Below, piece after piece: positions 21,042 to 34,122 of a DNA stretch of 64,000 nt. The notes beneath the pieces were generated by a model that did no database searches, was not told where the DNA came from, and saw only the letters and a list, made by a program, of their open reading frames with translations. The first letter of the stretch is position 1, and each line of letters opens with the position of its first letter. A program made the translations under genes and the position numbers. Source of the DNA: Saccharina japonica (lineage: Eukaryota; Sar; Phaeophyceae; Laminariales; Laminariaceae). Where the stretch lies: contig MEHQ01003010.1 in NCBI GenBank assembly GCA_008828725.1, positions 1 to 64,000 of the forward strand. The letters are read 5' to 3'.

Positions 21042-24000
21042 ATGACCACCGTTCGTGAAGGCAAACGAAGCGCATTCCCTGTCCAGACCGTGACCATCCT
21101 GGTGCTGTGCATGACGCTCAACAACTACTCTCTGGTCAGCCTGTTCCCATATATCGGCGTGATGGTCATGGATCTCCTCGGGCTGGAAACAACGAACGAA
21201 GCTGGTGAGATATTGCGATATAGGGTAAGCACCGACTGCACCACCCACAAAATATCGCAGTGTGAGAGTACCCACATATATATATGTGTAAGTGGTAGCT
21301 ATGCTGATGTATCCGCAGACCCGCAGACTTGCTGCTGCGTCTTCCGTGTGTCGCTTTCGGGGCAGTGGGGATATACCATGAGTACTGTGGGGTTCTAAGC
21401 AGGAGTTATCGTCTTGGATTATCATCCCCTTTGTCGCAATCTTTGGAAATTGAAACCGCGGGCGCTCCGAGAAAAAAGTACGATTTTGACGCTTACGGAC
21501 TTTTAGAAGGTGAGACAATCCGCCTAAGCGCTGTATTTTACCTAGAGTTTCAGGGCCTCGCGCTGAGGACGTGTAGCTCTAGGAGTCCAAAGAGCATATG
21601 CATACAAAATGAGACGTGCTGAGGAGCCACGTAAACGTTTTCGATCTATATCCGTAGACATACATGATGTGCTCAGCACCGACACGACTTGCAGGCCACG
21701 CGGACCCTCCTACAGCCTACCCAGTGCGCCTTTCAGAACGAACATGTTCACATACCTGGCACCAGGTATGGTGAATTATTACTATGCTTGCACGGTACAG
21801 GGCGCTGATTCTCCGGCGGCCCTGGGACTTACACGTGGAGCGCGGAGAATGAGACGGGGTGCCCTTTTGTGGTCGAATCATGAGGCATCCAGCATGTGCT
21901 TTGTGGGTCAACCAATGCCAATGCGGTCGCCCCGATGGTCTAGAGGTAACCTCGAACGCTTCTGAACGTTGATGTCTGGAGTTCGAATCTCACGTGGGTC
22001 GGACTTTTGAGTTTATTTGCAAAAATAAATAAAAAACGGAATCAACTAACTGCTGAGAGCGCCAATTAATAGTAGCGTGGGTAGGCACAATTCGATGCGA
22101 GTCGACGAGGGAAGGAAAGGCTGAAGTCTTCTCGCGATAAAAATACAAGGCAAGAACCGTAGTGGGGGAGGAGGGAGAGGAGCCTACTTTGTGACCCCGG
22201 ATCTGAGTTACGACTAGGGAGGAGAGAGAAAGGAAGGGCGAAGATAATAAATGGGATGGACAAAAAAAAAAAAAAAAAAATGCATAATGCTGTTATAATC
22301 TCATCTGGAATTTCAGCCATCCGGAACAGCGATAAATCCCATATACTGTAGCTATAGCTCCATTATTGATGTGAGTTGTAGTTGGTTACCAGGGTACTGA
22401 TGCGTGGTCATTTACCTGGTATGTATGGTGTTTAGCACATCTACTTGTACACCTTTATCACATATCATATATCACTGTAGTACACTACAGTTCGCACTAT
22501 ACTGCCACCATCGTAACGCTGCGTGTGCTTTCCTGAAGTACTGCTTGGAATGAAGGTAGCTCTACAGTAGTCGACCCATGGACAAAAACTTTTGCTCACA
22601 GTGCGCGTGGTCCGTCCAAAGGGCTGTGAATCAAGCAAGGCGCACCTTTCTCGAGTTCTACTTCTACTTGCAGCAACAAGAGCTTTAACATTTGTTCCAC
22701 AAAACGAAACCGCGTGCTTGTCCATGTGCTGCTGTTACTGGTCCTGTTTATGGTTGTGGTTTCGCCACGCCATTCCACATTGTCGGAAGCTTATCAGAGC
22801 TTGTCTTCAGAATTCTAATAACACGAAAACAGCACTCACTGCCGTAACTCTCACTCGACCGCCCATTAGAGGTGTAACACATATCGTGCTCTAAGAACGA
22901 AAACGTTCGAATATTCCCACGCATGCACCAAGTAGGAATCGTCCACCGGACTCTACAAAGAGGGGTTGGTACTATACTTCGTATTGTCGTATTGGGCTAG
23001 AACAAATCGATGAATCAAGACGCACTGCAGTATACGTCAACTCATGTTCTCATATTTTGTCGGTGTCCCGCGCTTACTCTCCGCGGGCAAGAGGGCGGGC
23101 GCGTGGACAGGCGGGTGGGCAGGCGGGAGGAGGGTGGGGTATTTCCGGAGGGGTTGAAAGGCGGGACTCATTTTAATGATCTCGTGCGTCAATGGTTGCA
23201 ACGATCTCACTTGCCAATGGTTGAATTTGTGGCTGAGTCAGATCGCTGAAGGCGCGTCAGACAACAGCACACATCTCTGACGTGTGTACTTAGCAGTGTA
23301 CGTGATATGTCTACCTGGTACATCGTACGGAGTACCTGCGGCTGGCCGCGTTTGAATGCGGGGTGGGCGGAGCCACTAGGACACCTTCGAGAAACGTCGA
23401 CAGTTAGTTAGCGACTAGGGTAGAGACGGTGCTCGAACAGTGGGAGTAAGCTATAGTTTCACCGAGGAAGGTAGAGTGGAGACTGGTCGTCAATGAGCCG
23501 GTATGGGCTCGGTTGTGCCCACGCCGAGAGAGAAGAGCTGTGCTCAAGACTGAAGCACATAAGGCGTTATTACGGAGATTACACACAACTGTGCTTGCAC
23601 AAGAAATATAAACTTAAGGAGGAAAGGTAATGGAATGCGGGGCGGTGACAGAACAGGCAAGACACGGTGGGAATCAAGCGGGGTTGGAGTCTGAAGGATG
23701 TCCAGCGCAGGATCAGCAACAACGGAAGGTAGGCCGGCCTTGCGAAAGGGCGAAACAGCTCACAAAGCTGTTACACGTTCCGTATGTTGAAGCTGTCCTC
23801 AGACACGTCATTTTTCTTTGTTGAGAAATTTCGCAGCTCGTGAGATCGATCTTTGTGGATAGGACGGCATTCACGTGATCATGGGTGTCTTGCTACCACA
23901 AAGTGTCGATTTGGCATGAGTAGGCGACGACAGGCCAGGTTGGAGTTGATTAAGGGAGTCATTTGACCATGAGCCCAGGGAAAGGAGGTTGCGTCGGCTC

Positions 24001-27000
24001 GCGCTACCATCGTGGTCAATGTTTCCCACGATATGGTTTTCCGCGTGTCCCCGAAATCATTTGGGACGCGCCTCAAGACTATTGGCAACTGTCACTCGTA
24101 CATTTTAGGCTCTGTATATAAAACAACTTGGTTGATAGAACCCTCTTCTTGTGGACTGGCGTGGCCTGCGTCAGTGGGCTTTTCGGAATACCCCACGGAA
24201 ATCTCCCAAACCCGGATATAATTCGAGCAGGCGATGTGTAAATGGTTGTATGGTGGTGACCGTTTGGATGTTTTTGAAGCAGGGTCTTCGGTAAACACTT
24301 GCCCTCTCGCCACTCACGGCGAGAATACCCTTCTTGGTCTTAAATAGTTACGGGTATTTGGCTTTTAGATTGCAGACGTTCTCGAGTGCACGGTGAATTC
24401 AAGGGTGGAGGGGCAAAGGCCAGCAACGTTTGAGGGGAGGAATAATTGCAAGCGTGTGCGGGTGGGCGTTGTTTCGTGACCCTCCTATCGCTTTCAGAAG
24501 ATGGCGACGTCGACAATCGAGGCATGTGTGATGTTTGGGCTGGCGGTTTCGGAACCTTCAACTCGGAGATTAGGGCGACGAAAGGTATGATGGGGTGCTT
24601 AATGTGTCTTTGTTTTTACGGCACTGACGAGTAGGACAAGCAGACAGGGGTTTGTGTCTGGCCATGAGCCCAGACTCTGATCAACGTGGCGAGATCGCGA
24701 CGCATGTGTGGATGACCTAATGTTGCTTCCGGTTTTACGGTGTGGCTTGTACAGTAGTTGTTGGACAATCGCGTGAATTTGCTATAGTTGAAGCTGTCAT
24801 TGTACTGACATTTGAAGTCGTTGAGACCTTGCTCAACGGGGGGGGGTGATGTGGAGCCGGACGAAAGACCCCGTGTGACAAGCTACGGTAGACCCTATTT
24901 TTCTTGCTCCTTCAATGCATCAGTTGACGGAAACGGAAGCGCCAAAATCGCATGAAGTGTGTCCTCTGCCAATGCACTCGCCAGGACAGGCTGCGAGAGC
25001 ATTGCATGACGGTGCTTAGGTAGACGAAGGACGTTGTTTACGGGGTTTTCGGCAGGCATTGGAAATGAGCGCCTGAAGAAAGGGTGCCGTTCGGGTACTT
25101 GTTGGTCGTAAAATGGGTGCGGGAATGAATGCGGTGCTTGATTAAATTCTGGGAGGCTATCATCGAAGCCGCTCGGTGGCTTAAACTACTGTAGCATACG
25201 GGTTTGGGTATTTGGTGCACCTGCTTCGAGATCGGGCGGGTGTTTTAGAATAGGACATGCCACGTAGAATTGTACAGCGCAAGAAGATATACGCCTATTA
25301 ATAAAGCGTTGTCGCCACTGCGGGAAGCGGAGAGAGGGGGGGGTGAGGATTCTGCAGTAGTACAGCAGTAGCAGTAGTTCCTGACAAACATGTCAAACAA
25401 TTAGCAATGGTTATCATCGTGGTATTTTGTGGTGGCTTGTCGTAGCAGGGGGTCATGGGCTTGCGGTAGTTCTTCGTAGAGAGTGATTTGTTGGGCTCTA
25501 CCGGGCGCTCCTGCATATGAGGACCCCGAATTCAACTGCTTGTGGCATCTCCAGCTCAAGTTGGAGCGGTCGCTCGAGTGACGATCCAGGTCTAGGCTAT
25601 ACCGCCGAAAGCATGACCAGGCCTTTCGTGTACACCGCGCATCATCGCTACTGAGGTCACCGTCTCCGCTGGACACCCCGCTTCAACACACAAACTCATT
25701 CGTATGGTTGTATACCTAGTCGCCTGCAGCGACGGTGAACCGCACGCCCCTCGCGCCTTTCGTCCTCGCGAACAATAAATCCGTCTTGACCTCCGCGACT
25801 GTAAGCACGGCCACGCACGTCATTATGATCGCCGTTAGCATCATCTAAGGTTTACGGTGACAGGAAAACAATATAACTAATACAACAGTCATGTCGCCAG
25901 CGTCCAACGTTCCCCACATTGGTTCTTCCTGCCGATCGACTTTTCTGGTCCGTACCTTGCATCGCGCGTCCGTCCTTCCTTTTCAGTTTGTTGGACATGC
26001 ACCATGCTCACCAAACACTCTTCGTCCGCACTGAAACGCCTCGCGGCCGTGAGCGGTACGATTGTAAACGAAGCGTTGAACAGCAGCGGCGATGGCACGC
26101 ATCTACCGGAGGCCCTGCATCACATGGAACGTATTGGAGTACTTGCCACCGTCGTCCAACGGCGCCACGTGCTTTCATGTAGTTGTAACGCTGACAAACC
26201 ACCGCCAGGGTTCTCGGTGGCATTGCTGAAAAGGGCTACAACAGCCAACGCGAGGGTCCCATCGGCGGATATTTATGCTTTGGTGAGGTTGATGAAACAC
26301 GAGGGCAAGAGGGTGTCCCTCGTTGTAACCGATTCATGGAGTTACCGCGGCACAAACATCACGTTAACCGTCGAGCGCTGCGGTTTTAAGCTGCGCTGTT
26401 CTGCCCTTAGAATATGCTGCAGTTCACTAGCAATAGTCACGCAGGCGGCCCACCATGACGTAAGAACTAGTTTAGCGGCATGCGCCGCCAGGGAGGTGCC
26501 TCGATAGTTACCCCACTTCGTCATATCCTTCTTCGCGTTCGGGCCTTGGTTGTGACACCCTTCCATCGTTGCGGCACGCCCTCTCGCCTCCACACAGCGA
26601 CGATTATCTCACGGAGCTTTTCCCGGGGTATCCGGTTCTGCATCGGGCCCAATAGCTTCGTGGTTTTTATCTCACGTATCGCTATCTCCACCTCGAAGTG
26701 GATCGCATCTGGTTCAGCGGTCTGCACGGGAGCCACACCTTGAGTTTATCCGTCCGCGACAGTCAAGTCGGGGGTCGGCGGCAGCACTACTTGATGCTGC
26801 ATGATATCGATAGCCTACCCCAAGGCTGTTCACGTTATACCTTAGGCCACCACACCATGCGACGGAGGTTAGCTGCGGGGGAAACTTGTTCGTCACGGAG
26901 AACACCTCACGTATTTTCGCAGCCGAAAGTGTCTATACCAGTGACGGTGGCTGGTCTGCAGGCGGCCACGCAGCTCCACAGAGTGTAAGGCAGGGCAAGC

Positions 27001-30000
27001 ATGTTACATGTGTAAGGCATAACCTACCCAGAAGGTCATCATTGTAGCCGAAGTGCTGCTCCTCAAATGTATACTGCTGCCGTAGCTTAGCATCTAGAGC
27101 TACGAGTACCTGTTTTTGAAGTATATCGGAGGAGAAGCAAGAATATGACATTGCTAATTATCGCCTGAATTCTCCCTTGCTTCCGCTATAAAAAAGCAGG
27201 CTTCTATACTGGTTATGTAGCGAGTGCGATCACCCTCGGCCGTTTCGTGAGCGCTTACCCTTTGGGGCACGTCACCGATTCCATCGGGAGGAAGCCGGTG
27301 ATCATTGGTGGGCTGCTGTCGATCATTATGTTCTCGGTGACGTTTGGGCTATCGACCAACTTCGCCTTTGCCATGGCATCGAGGTGCGTCAGGAGCCCCG
27401 TGCCGCCGTTCGTGGTATTTCGACGGATTTGGGTGTCGTCTCGAAGACGTTAGCCCGACCTACAGCAGTTTCGCTGCCCAAGAAGGTCGTGCCATTTCTG
27501 ATATAGCATACGCGTAATGGTCTACATGCATGCCCAAAGCACTTGACACTGCACAAAATTGCCCACGACCAAGATGTCAACCGCACCGCTAACGTTTATC
27601 GCATAGGTTCATTCTCGGGCTGACAAACGGCATCTCGCCTGCCCTTAGAACCACGGTGCGCGAGGTTTGCGGACATGAGCACGTACTACAAGGGATGACT
27701 TACTTCAGTGGTGAGAACCACTACTACAGTAGATACCAAACTTGGTTTCTACACCTGTCAACGTTGAAGAACATTCACGTGGTGACGAACCTTTTCGTAG
27801 CACTGTCTTGGAGTGTTTCCTCAGCCATGCTTCTCGTTCAGCGGTACACGCTACTGCTGTAATGCGGTAGCGACCAGGGGCGTTAGCGGTCATCCTTAGG
27901 AATCGTACCCAATTCAAGATCGAGCCCTCACGTGAATCCTATTCCGAACTGACGCTTCATGGTCAAACACAAGATTGTTTCATATGGCTGGGATTAGGGC
28001 TGAGTCGGTACAATTTCGTATCAAAGCCGGTTTGCTAACGCGGTTGGTTGTCTGACTGAAACCCCCAAGGGTGGCCGCAAACGTGGCTGGTTGCTATCGC
28101 AATCCATAACGGCCTCATACTGGTGAACGCCGAATATCGTTTGTCGCCTGCTCGTTTTCCCGTCGGTCGCACTCTTTACAGGTTGCCAAGCCTTCAGTCT
28201 CGTGTTCGGTACGGGGATCGGCGGCCTCCTAGCGCAGCCGGCCGTCAACTACCCCAGCGTATTTTCTGCTACAGGCATATTTGGCACGTAAGTCGAGTCG
28301 CTCCCACATCAAGCCAACCGCGACGGTACCTTTCAAATTCCCGTTCCGAAGGTTGTGCTTTCATGCACTCTCAGGCGCCAAAGGTATTCTAAGTGTTTAG
28401 TATGGGGTGCAATGGAAGCACGTGCCTGCCTGCTGCTGCGGCAGTTGTAAATTTTTCTCCGCCTTCCCGATCTTCATTTACACAACCTGGCGCTAACGAT
28501 TATCGCGGATGGATCGTATCAAAACGTCTATCTAGGTACCCGTTTCTTCTCCCGAACCTGGTGGGGGCATGCCTGGCACTCGCACTGATACCGCTTGTGA
28601 TCATATATGTTCCAGAGACAAAGGACTTCGAAACAGAGCGTGTCGCACAGGAATTGAGCAGGTGAGACAGCGTCGTAGCGGGATGAAAGGATGCAGGTCG
28701 AGCGTAGTAGGAGTTTCCGTTTATACTGTACTGTCGAGTTTCCCTACTGCCGCATCGCCTGGATGCGCATTCTGCAGTACGGGGTGCGATTTATCTCTCT
28801 GTCAGCTGGGTGGAAGCAACGCTGTCGGTAATATGTGTTTTAGGTTTTTGCCAAGGGTGAAAGCGGTCGCTCCTTTGTTCTCCTCGCCCTACATGAGTTG
28901 TGCCACTTTTTCTTGTGGAGACCCTACCTCACCCCGATCTATGGAACGATCAATGGCCACGTATAGCAGTGCGGCTGCGGCATCGGCATTTCAAAACCTG
29001 CGTATTCAGCGTCTTCATAGGCGATACGTTGAGTTTGTGCGGGCGAGATGTCTACCACCACCACGTGGTGGAATGACGGGGGTGCAAGGATAACCGGGCG
29101 TGCTTTCCATGCATGCGTCTACCTCGTGTGGCCGTTTGCAATGCTGTCTTCCTCAGGGGCACCAGCAGTACGGCTCTCGAGCACGATCTAGAGGAAACGC
29201 CTGACAATGGTTCACAAACAAGTTATTTTATTAGCACAAGCAGAGGAAGCTTGGAACAACACAAGCCGGTGGATGGCAACGGCGGGGAGGAATTGGCTCA
29301 ACACGGCGCGGGTTCGCTTACTCTCGAGGTGCTAAAGATGGACGACGGCGAGGTTGCAGGCAGGATAGGTAGAGGCGATAGAGGTGGTCGCGTGTTGGTG
29401 CCGAGCGGTGAAGAAGACCTCGCAGAGGGGGGAGTGGGTGCAATACTCAGCACACCAAACGTGAAGACGGTCCTTTTTCTCGGGTGTGCAATACAGGTAA
29501 GACAGGTCAGTACCCGAGAAGATGCACTCTACGGAAATCTCAGCGTGTACCATTCTTATGGTGGGGATTGGCCACAACACTCCTCGCAAGCCTTGAGTTT
29601 TGTTGGAAGACGTCTTCCTGGCGTATTCGTAAGACAGGCACTACTAATGCGACTTTTCTGCGTGTTTTCCACGCCCTCTAATACTATAACCTTTGAAGGT
29701 TGCTACGCGAGTAATCGACTGCAGAATCGTTGAGACAAGTCTCAGAGCGAATAACAACTACAACGCGGAATACCATCTCCCCAAAAACAAACACTTTCGA
29801 GTGCAATCTTGCGTTTTTTCTGCGCTGTGTTACAATGGACATTCTCTGAAAACAGGCGCTACTTATTGGTTTCGAAGAGGCGTACCCTCTTTGGGCGCTC
29901 AGCACTGCTGACGTCGGAGGGTTGAACTGGGGCACCATAGAGATCGGCAAGGTGCGAGTGCTTGGCGAAATAGAGGTACGACACTGCCTTTGACGTTTTG

Positions 30001-31395
30001 GCAAAGCCTTTTCGCACTCCTCAAGGAATGTTTCATGAGATTCTTGCCCGTGCAGGCCGTGATAGCATTGGGCGTGAGAAAAATCGCGACAGCAACCCAG
30101 GTACGTTTACGAGAAACACCAACGGAGCTACATAAGCCGGCACGAAGGACCATGGTTGTGGATAATATTGTGTGAAGTCGTGTCCGGCTGGCGCTGCTGT
30201 ATTTTCCCTTGCTAATGTCGTACCGCGGTACTACTTCGTATATATATATGCGGCCCAATTTTGCATCGTGATCGTACCAAACGAAGTAAGGAAGAGGACG
30301 GTCTCATGGAGCATACCTACAGTATTTATTTATTCCACGGTCGACTATGGCGTTCAGTACATATTAGGTGTCTTTGGAATCACATCACCTTGCCCCCTTT
30401 TTCCATCGCATTTACAGGTTTTCCTTTCGGCCGGCCTGATCGTGGCGATGTTGCAGTTTTTCGTATTTCCTGGTGTCGTCAAAGTGCTCGGAATCACGAT
30501 ATGGCAGCGAATCGGCTGTCTCGTGGGAATACCTGCCTTCCTAGTCGCCTCAGGCGCTCAGAGCCTCAGCTGGAACAACATAAGCCTTTTCGTCGTGTCG
30601 GTGGCGAGCACCGCTCTGATATATTGCTGCAATGCGATGGTGAGAGCACTGTCATCACATTACATCTTCAAACCACGGTATATAGGTGTGTGTGTCTGCA
30701 GCAACTCTATCGGTTAGGATGCCTTATCGACGGATGTTTGGTCGTACCATAGGTATTGACCAAATAGAGGCCTCTTCAAAATGACACTTATTGACCAAAT
30801 AGAGGCCGCGTCTTCAAAATGACACTTCACGGCGCGAGCAGAGGCTCGAATGGCGATCGTCGCGAGTCGACATTCTCCAGTGACTGGTGCAGCTGGTAAT
30901 GGCGCTATCGACGCTCAGCAGAGCGCTAGGATGCCGCAGCCGGCGTTCTTCGCCAACCCACCCACTCACCTCTGCGGACCGGTCCCCATTTCCACCCTTC
31001 CGTTGTTTCGTCAGGTCACCCTCGCATTGGTGGTTGCATCTACAAGCATGGTTCAAGCTAATATGCGTGGAAAGCTCGGCGGGCTGTACTATACGACGGA
31101 GAGTCTCGGCCGCTTCATCGGCCCAATGGGGTTTGCAACCATGTTCGCGTGGTCCATTTCTCCTTCCACCTTCGATTGGGTGGACCACAACTTTGTTTTT
31201 CTTATGTCTGCCATTGCCATGGTCTTGATTACTATTCTGGCATGGGGGACGATAACCGACGAAAACGTATTGATACCGGCGAGACGAGGGTCTGTGACTG
31301 ACACCCCTCCCACCCGCACTGGCGACAGGGGGCAGCAGGTAGTACTCTCGCACCTTCAGCTCCCGCGCCAAGGGGAGGAAGTTGACCTGGTTTAA
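21042..31395 (+). CDS. Major facilitator transporter (ZIFL/DHA1-type), nine exons
   Basis: Exons: 21042-21204, 27200-27383, 27607-27710, 28182-28287, 28536-28661, 29157-29496, 29856-29951, 30418-30639, 31015-31395. All introns are GT/AG, every phase joins, and the product is 573 residues. It is a membrane carrier that probably exports small molecules or metal chelates, by analogy with plant ZINC INDUCED FACILITATOR-like proteins. Residues 20-45 form TM1 (SLVSLFPYIGVMVMDLLG). GFYTGYVASAITLGRF is TM2, and the MFS signature G77-HVTDSIGRKP-87 follows it. TM4-6 span exons 3-5. Exon 6 encodes a ~105-residue hydrophilic central loop, then TM7 begins (VKTVLFLGCAIQ). Exons 7-9 supply the second half, including EEAYPLWALSTADVGG, a match to the ZIFL second-half motif. 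Start is the first Met before TM1. Substrate is unknown. Confidence 0.92.
21924..22280 (+). mobile_element. tRNA-derived SINE, copy 2 (in transporter intron 1)
   Basis: The tRNA-like head carries A box TGGTCTAGAGG (21936-21946) and B box GTTCGAATC (21981-21989), both matching the Pol III consensus. The head resembles a Glu/Asp-type tRNA (inference). The body matches copy 1 (12129-12498) and ends AAATGGGATGGAC followed by an A run to 22280. It sits in sense orientation inside the first intron of the transporter gene. The intact boxes suggest it is younger than copy 1. Confidence 0.88.
22281..25888. other. Transporter intron 1, left part; nothing recognised
   Basis: No exon-like frame with good splice borders or family motif is seen. 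Several 60-100-codon frames on both strands look like chance. An interrupted G run occurs near 24838-24847. Confidence 0.4.
25889..26740 (-). pseudogene. Non-LTR (LINE) reverse transcriptase fragment
   Basis: Read on the - strand: 26736-26521 has the pre-RT region (EVEIAIREIKTTKLLGPM, then IIVAVWRREGVPQRWK). 26593-26342 has KKDMTKWGNYRGTSLAAHAA and LKPQRSTVNVMF, equivalents of LINE RT motifs GNYRGISL and GFRPxRST. 26098-26000 has PSPLLFNASF, equivalent to the LSPLLFN motif. The pieces are in different frames, so the copy is inactive. It lies antisense in intron 1 of the transporter gene. The clade is not determinable by eye. Confidence 0.75.
30754..30826 (+). repeat. Two tandem 35-38-bp repeats in transporter intron 8
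   Basis: TATTGACCAAATAGAGGCC followed by TCTTCAAAATGACACT occurs at 30754-30788 and 30789-30826. The second unit has a 3-base insertion. It lies between exons 8 and 9 and does not disturb the splice sites. Confidence 0.85.
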
Positions 31396-32560
31396 CAATA
31401 AGCTGTAACAGAGTATAGTTGTGATCAAACAGGCTTCCGGCACACACCACCATAGCTTCTCGAAGTCGAAGAGATGTAAGTAAGGTACGTATTTGCGTGT
31501 AGAGAGAGGTGCAGGTTGACGTTCGACAGAATATTCACTTTCAATGTGTCACCAAGCGCCCTTCAGTTCAGTCCATCCTTTCACCCAGGGCCACAAAGTA
31601 GGCAGCCTCTCCCTCCTTGCCTGCCCCTATTCATGAACACAGCACTCTCGCGTTTGTCGATTTTCGTCGAGTTGCGCCTTATGTAGGTGTTTTCTTCTAC
31701 GCGGTGCCCTTGTAGACGTTCGCAGAAAATGTAAACAAATACTACGCGATGTGTGCACAGTAGTCAAGTTCCTTTCTGCCCAGAATAGAAAGTATGATTA
31801 GGCCACAAGGCGCACACGGATATCACACGCGGCTTCTCCAAATAGCCGATAAAACCGGCGTGTGGTAACGTAAGATGGTCGCCCGCGCATTGTTGCAGAT
31901 ATAAATACGGTATACGCACATTACGCAAGTCGGGCCATAAATACTGTTGAGGTCATCCATGAAGTTCACGTAGCAATGCTCGTTTGCCACGTAGTGGACT
32001 GCCGTACGAGGTAGGTAATCTGCAGCTTGACGTGCTCAATGAGTGCGATACTCCTTGTTATTCTTGAAAAAAATGCCCGTCTGTGCCCGGAGCTATCCGG
32101 GGAACTTTAAAGCCCAAGGTCGCGGGCGTTTGTTTCCCCATCCCCTCTTGTTGAAATACAGGTTTTTGAAGTGGGGAAAGTTAATCCTTACATCCTCGCC
32201 GTTCTTTATGGGGGTCTTAGAGTACATACATAGATCACTCTGGGCTTGGCAAGATTTGGGCGAGTTTTACGAATATGCGCCACTAAAGGCTCGCCGCCCG
32301 AAGGCCGGGCGTGATCTCGTGGTCAATGTGATATGAGGGATATAATACGGAGTTGTTGCGGGTGTCAACTAGATATGTGAGGCTCAACGTTGAGGTTTAC
32401 ACTAGTCAATAGTGATTAGCTGAGAAACAATTAACTGTAAGCATTCAAAATGATTCCTCTGTACGTATATCTGTATTCAAGACGGTAGCTAAATGGTTAG
32501 TAAAACATTTCGTGCCCCCGGAGTTTTCTGATAGGTCATTTTTTTTCACCATGATGTACA
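31396..32560. other. Downstream of the transporter gene; no gene recognised
   Basis: This holds the presumed 3' UTR. A TGTAA pentamer lies ten bases after the stop (about 31405) and may be a polyadenylation signal, by analogy with algae that use TGTAA. An open frame at 32043-32336 has no recognisable content. Confidence 0.35.
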
Positions 32561-32599
32561 TTTAAGACGGTAGCTAAAATGGAAACGGCGGCAATTTAA

Positions 32600-33135
32600 T
32601 TTGACGGCAGTGTTTTTTCGGTAACGGAACACGGTTGTACTTAGGCGGTACATTTGTTCGGTAGCAAGACACCTCGGTAATGGTGGGGTCGGCAATGCAA
32701 GATTGTGGTAATTTGACGGAAACCTTATTCGGTAACGAGACACCTCGTTAATGGTCCGATAGGTTTGTTCGGTAGCAAGGACACCTCGCTAATGATCGGA
32801 TCGGTAAATTCAGACGGCGGTGTTTAGACGGTGAAAAGGTTGGGTAGCGAGACACCTGGGTATTTGTCGGATCGTCAACACAGACGGTTGTAGTTAGACG
32901 ATAAACTTGTTCGGCAACAAGACACCTCGGTATTGGTCAGGTCGGGAATGCGAAAAACGGCGGTAATTTGGCGGTAAACTAGTTCGGTAACGAGACACCT
33001 CGGGAATGGTCGGATGTATATTTTTCGGTAACGAGACAAACCTATATTGGTGGGATCGGTAACCCAGAAGGCGGTAGTTCGACGGGAATTTTGGTCGGTA
33101 ACGGCACCCCTCGGTAAAAAAATGGTCGGTACTGA
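32600..33135. repeat. Degenerate tandem satellite, ~71-bp unit
   Basis: The anchor TTCGGTAACGAGACACCTCG recurs near 32657, 32728, 32768, 32841, 32910, 32982, 33023 and 33091. Most spacings are 68-73 bp; two units of about 40 bp look internally deleted. Between anchors are GGTCGGATCGGTAA and GACGGCGGTAATTTGACGG blocks. Frames across it are by-products. Confidence 0.85.
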
Positions 33136-33169
33136 AATACCATGGTAAATATTGACGGTAACGAGTCAT

Positions 33170-34120
33170 CTCCGTAGGCTACGTACGAGTATTGCGTGGC
33201 AACGGTAAATCAATAAAACCTCGGCCTAGGTTCACGGTCACCTATGAGTAAACGTTTGATCAGCAACGGTAAGTCAATAGTTTCTCGGTGGACATTTGCT
33301 CGGTAACGGTAAACATCGGATAGTATCGCGGTGACCGCAAACGTCGCCTTTCACGAAAATTTTAGGCGGTGACTTTACGTCGTTCATTTTCCCGAGGAAC
33401 CCCCTGCAAGTAACAGGCCTGCTGCTTGAAAGTGATCTGAGGTCACGGATGAGATGTCCACAAGCCACAACAGCTACCGAAGCCCGCGAAACAGAGTACC
33501 GCCCTATTTGTGGTGTGTGGGAGGAGCGCTGCGATGAAATCTGTGGCCATCGGCAGGGAGAAATGATAAAATCGCTCTTTTGATGTGTGGTGGTTGTTGG
33601 TATTCGGTCATGTTGGAAAGGCGAAGCCAAGGCCCAACATTCGTAATGCTGCCCAAGGATAGGTCGACAGGCTTGTAGCACCTAGAGAGACCTCTACGAA
33701 TTCAGCTTCTGGCCATCAATATTATTTCAGTTCAGATAAATCGCTCCTGAAACTCGTGTCCATGTAAATGGGCTGTGTAGATACTTTGTTTGAAGTACAG
33801 CTCGAGAGAAACGGCACCCGGCGACGGCACCCGGCGGTACACGCCTCTAGAAAAATGGATAGTGATAATTCGATAAAAGAACTGGACCGATTGGCCCGTT
33901 TCCCAGGTCGACAGGCCTGATGTAGCATTGAAACCTCTATTTTCTGGGGGGGGGGGGGTAGGGGTCGATTAGCAATGAAGACGGTCAAAATGATTCAGTA
34001 GTAGTACGAGATCGCATACATATGTCGAATCAACACCCCGGAGAAACAGCCAGTACAAGAAGCCCTGTCACAAGGCCTCTCAATATTCAGATCGGACGGT
34101 TGCATACGCTATATACGAGT
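33170..34120. other. No gene recognised; short dispersed motif
   Basis: The block GGTCGACAGGCYTG-TGTAGCA occurs near 33661 and 33905, each followed by a CCTCTA-type block. A run of G occurs near 33946-33958. No protein family is recognised on either strand. Confidence 0.4.
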
Positions 34121-34122
34121 TT

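Noticed and set aside
26004-26507. 167-codon + strand frame in transporter intron 1
   Set aside because: The opposite strand carries LINE reverse-transcriptase motifs over the same bases, so this is its shadow.
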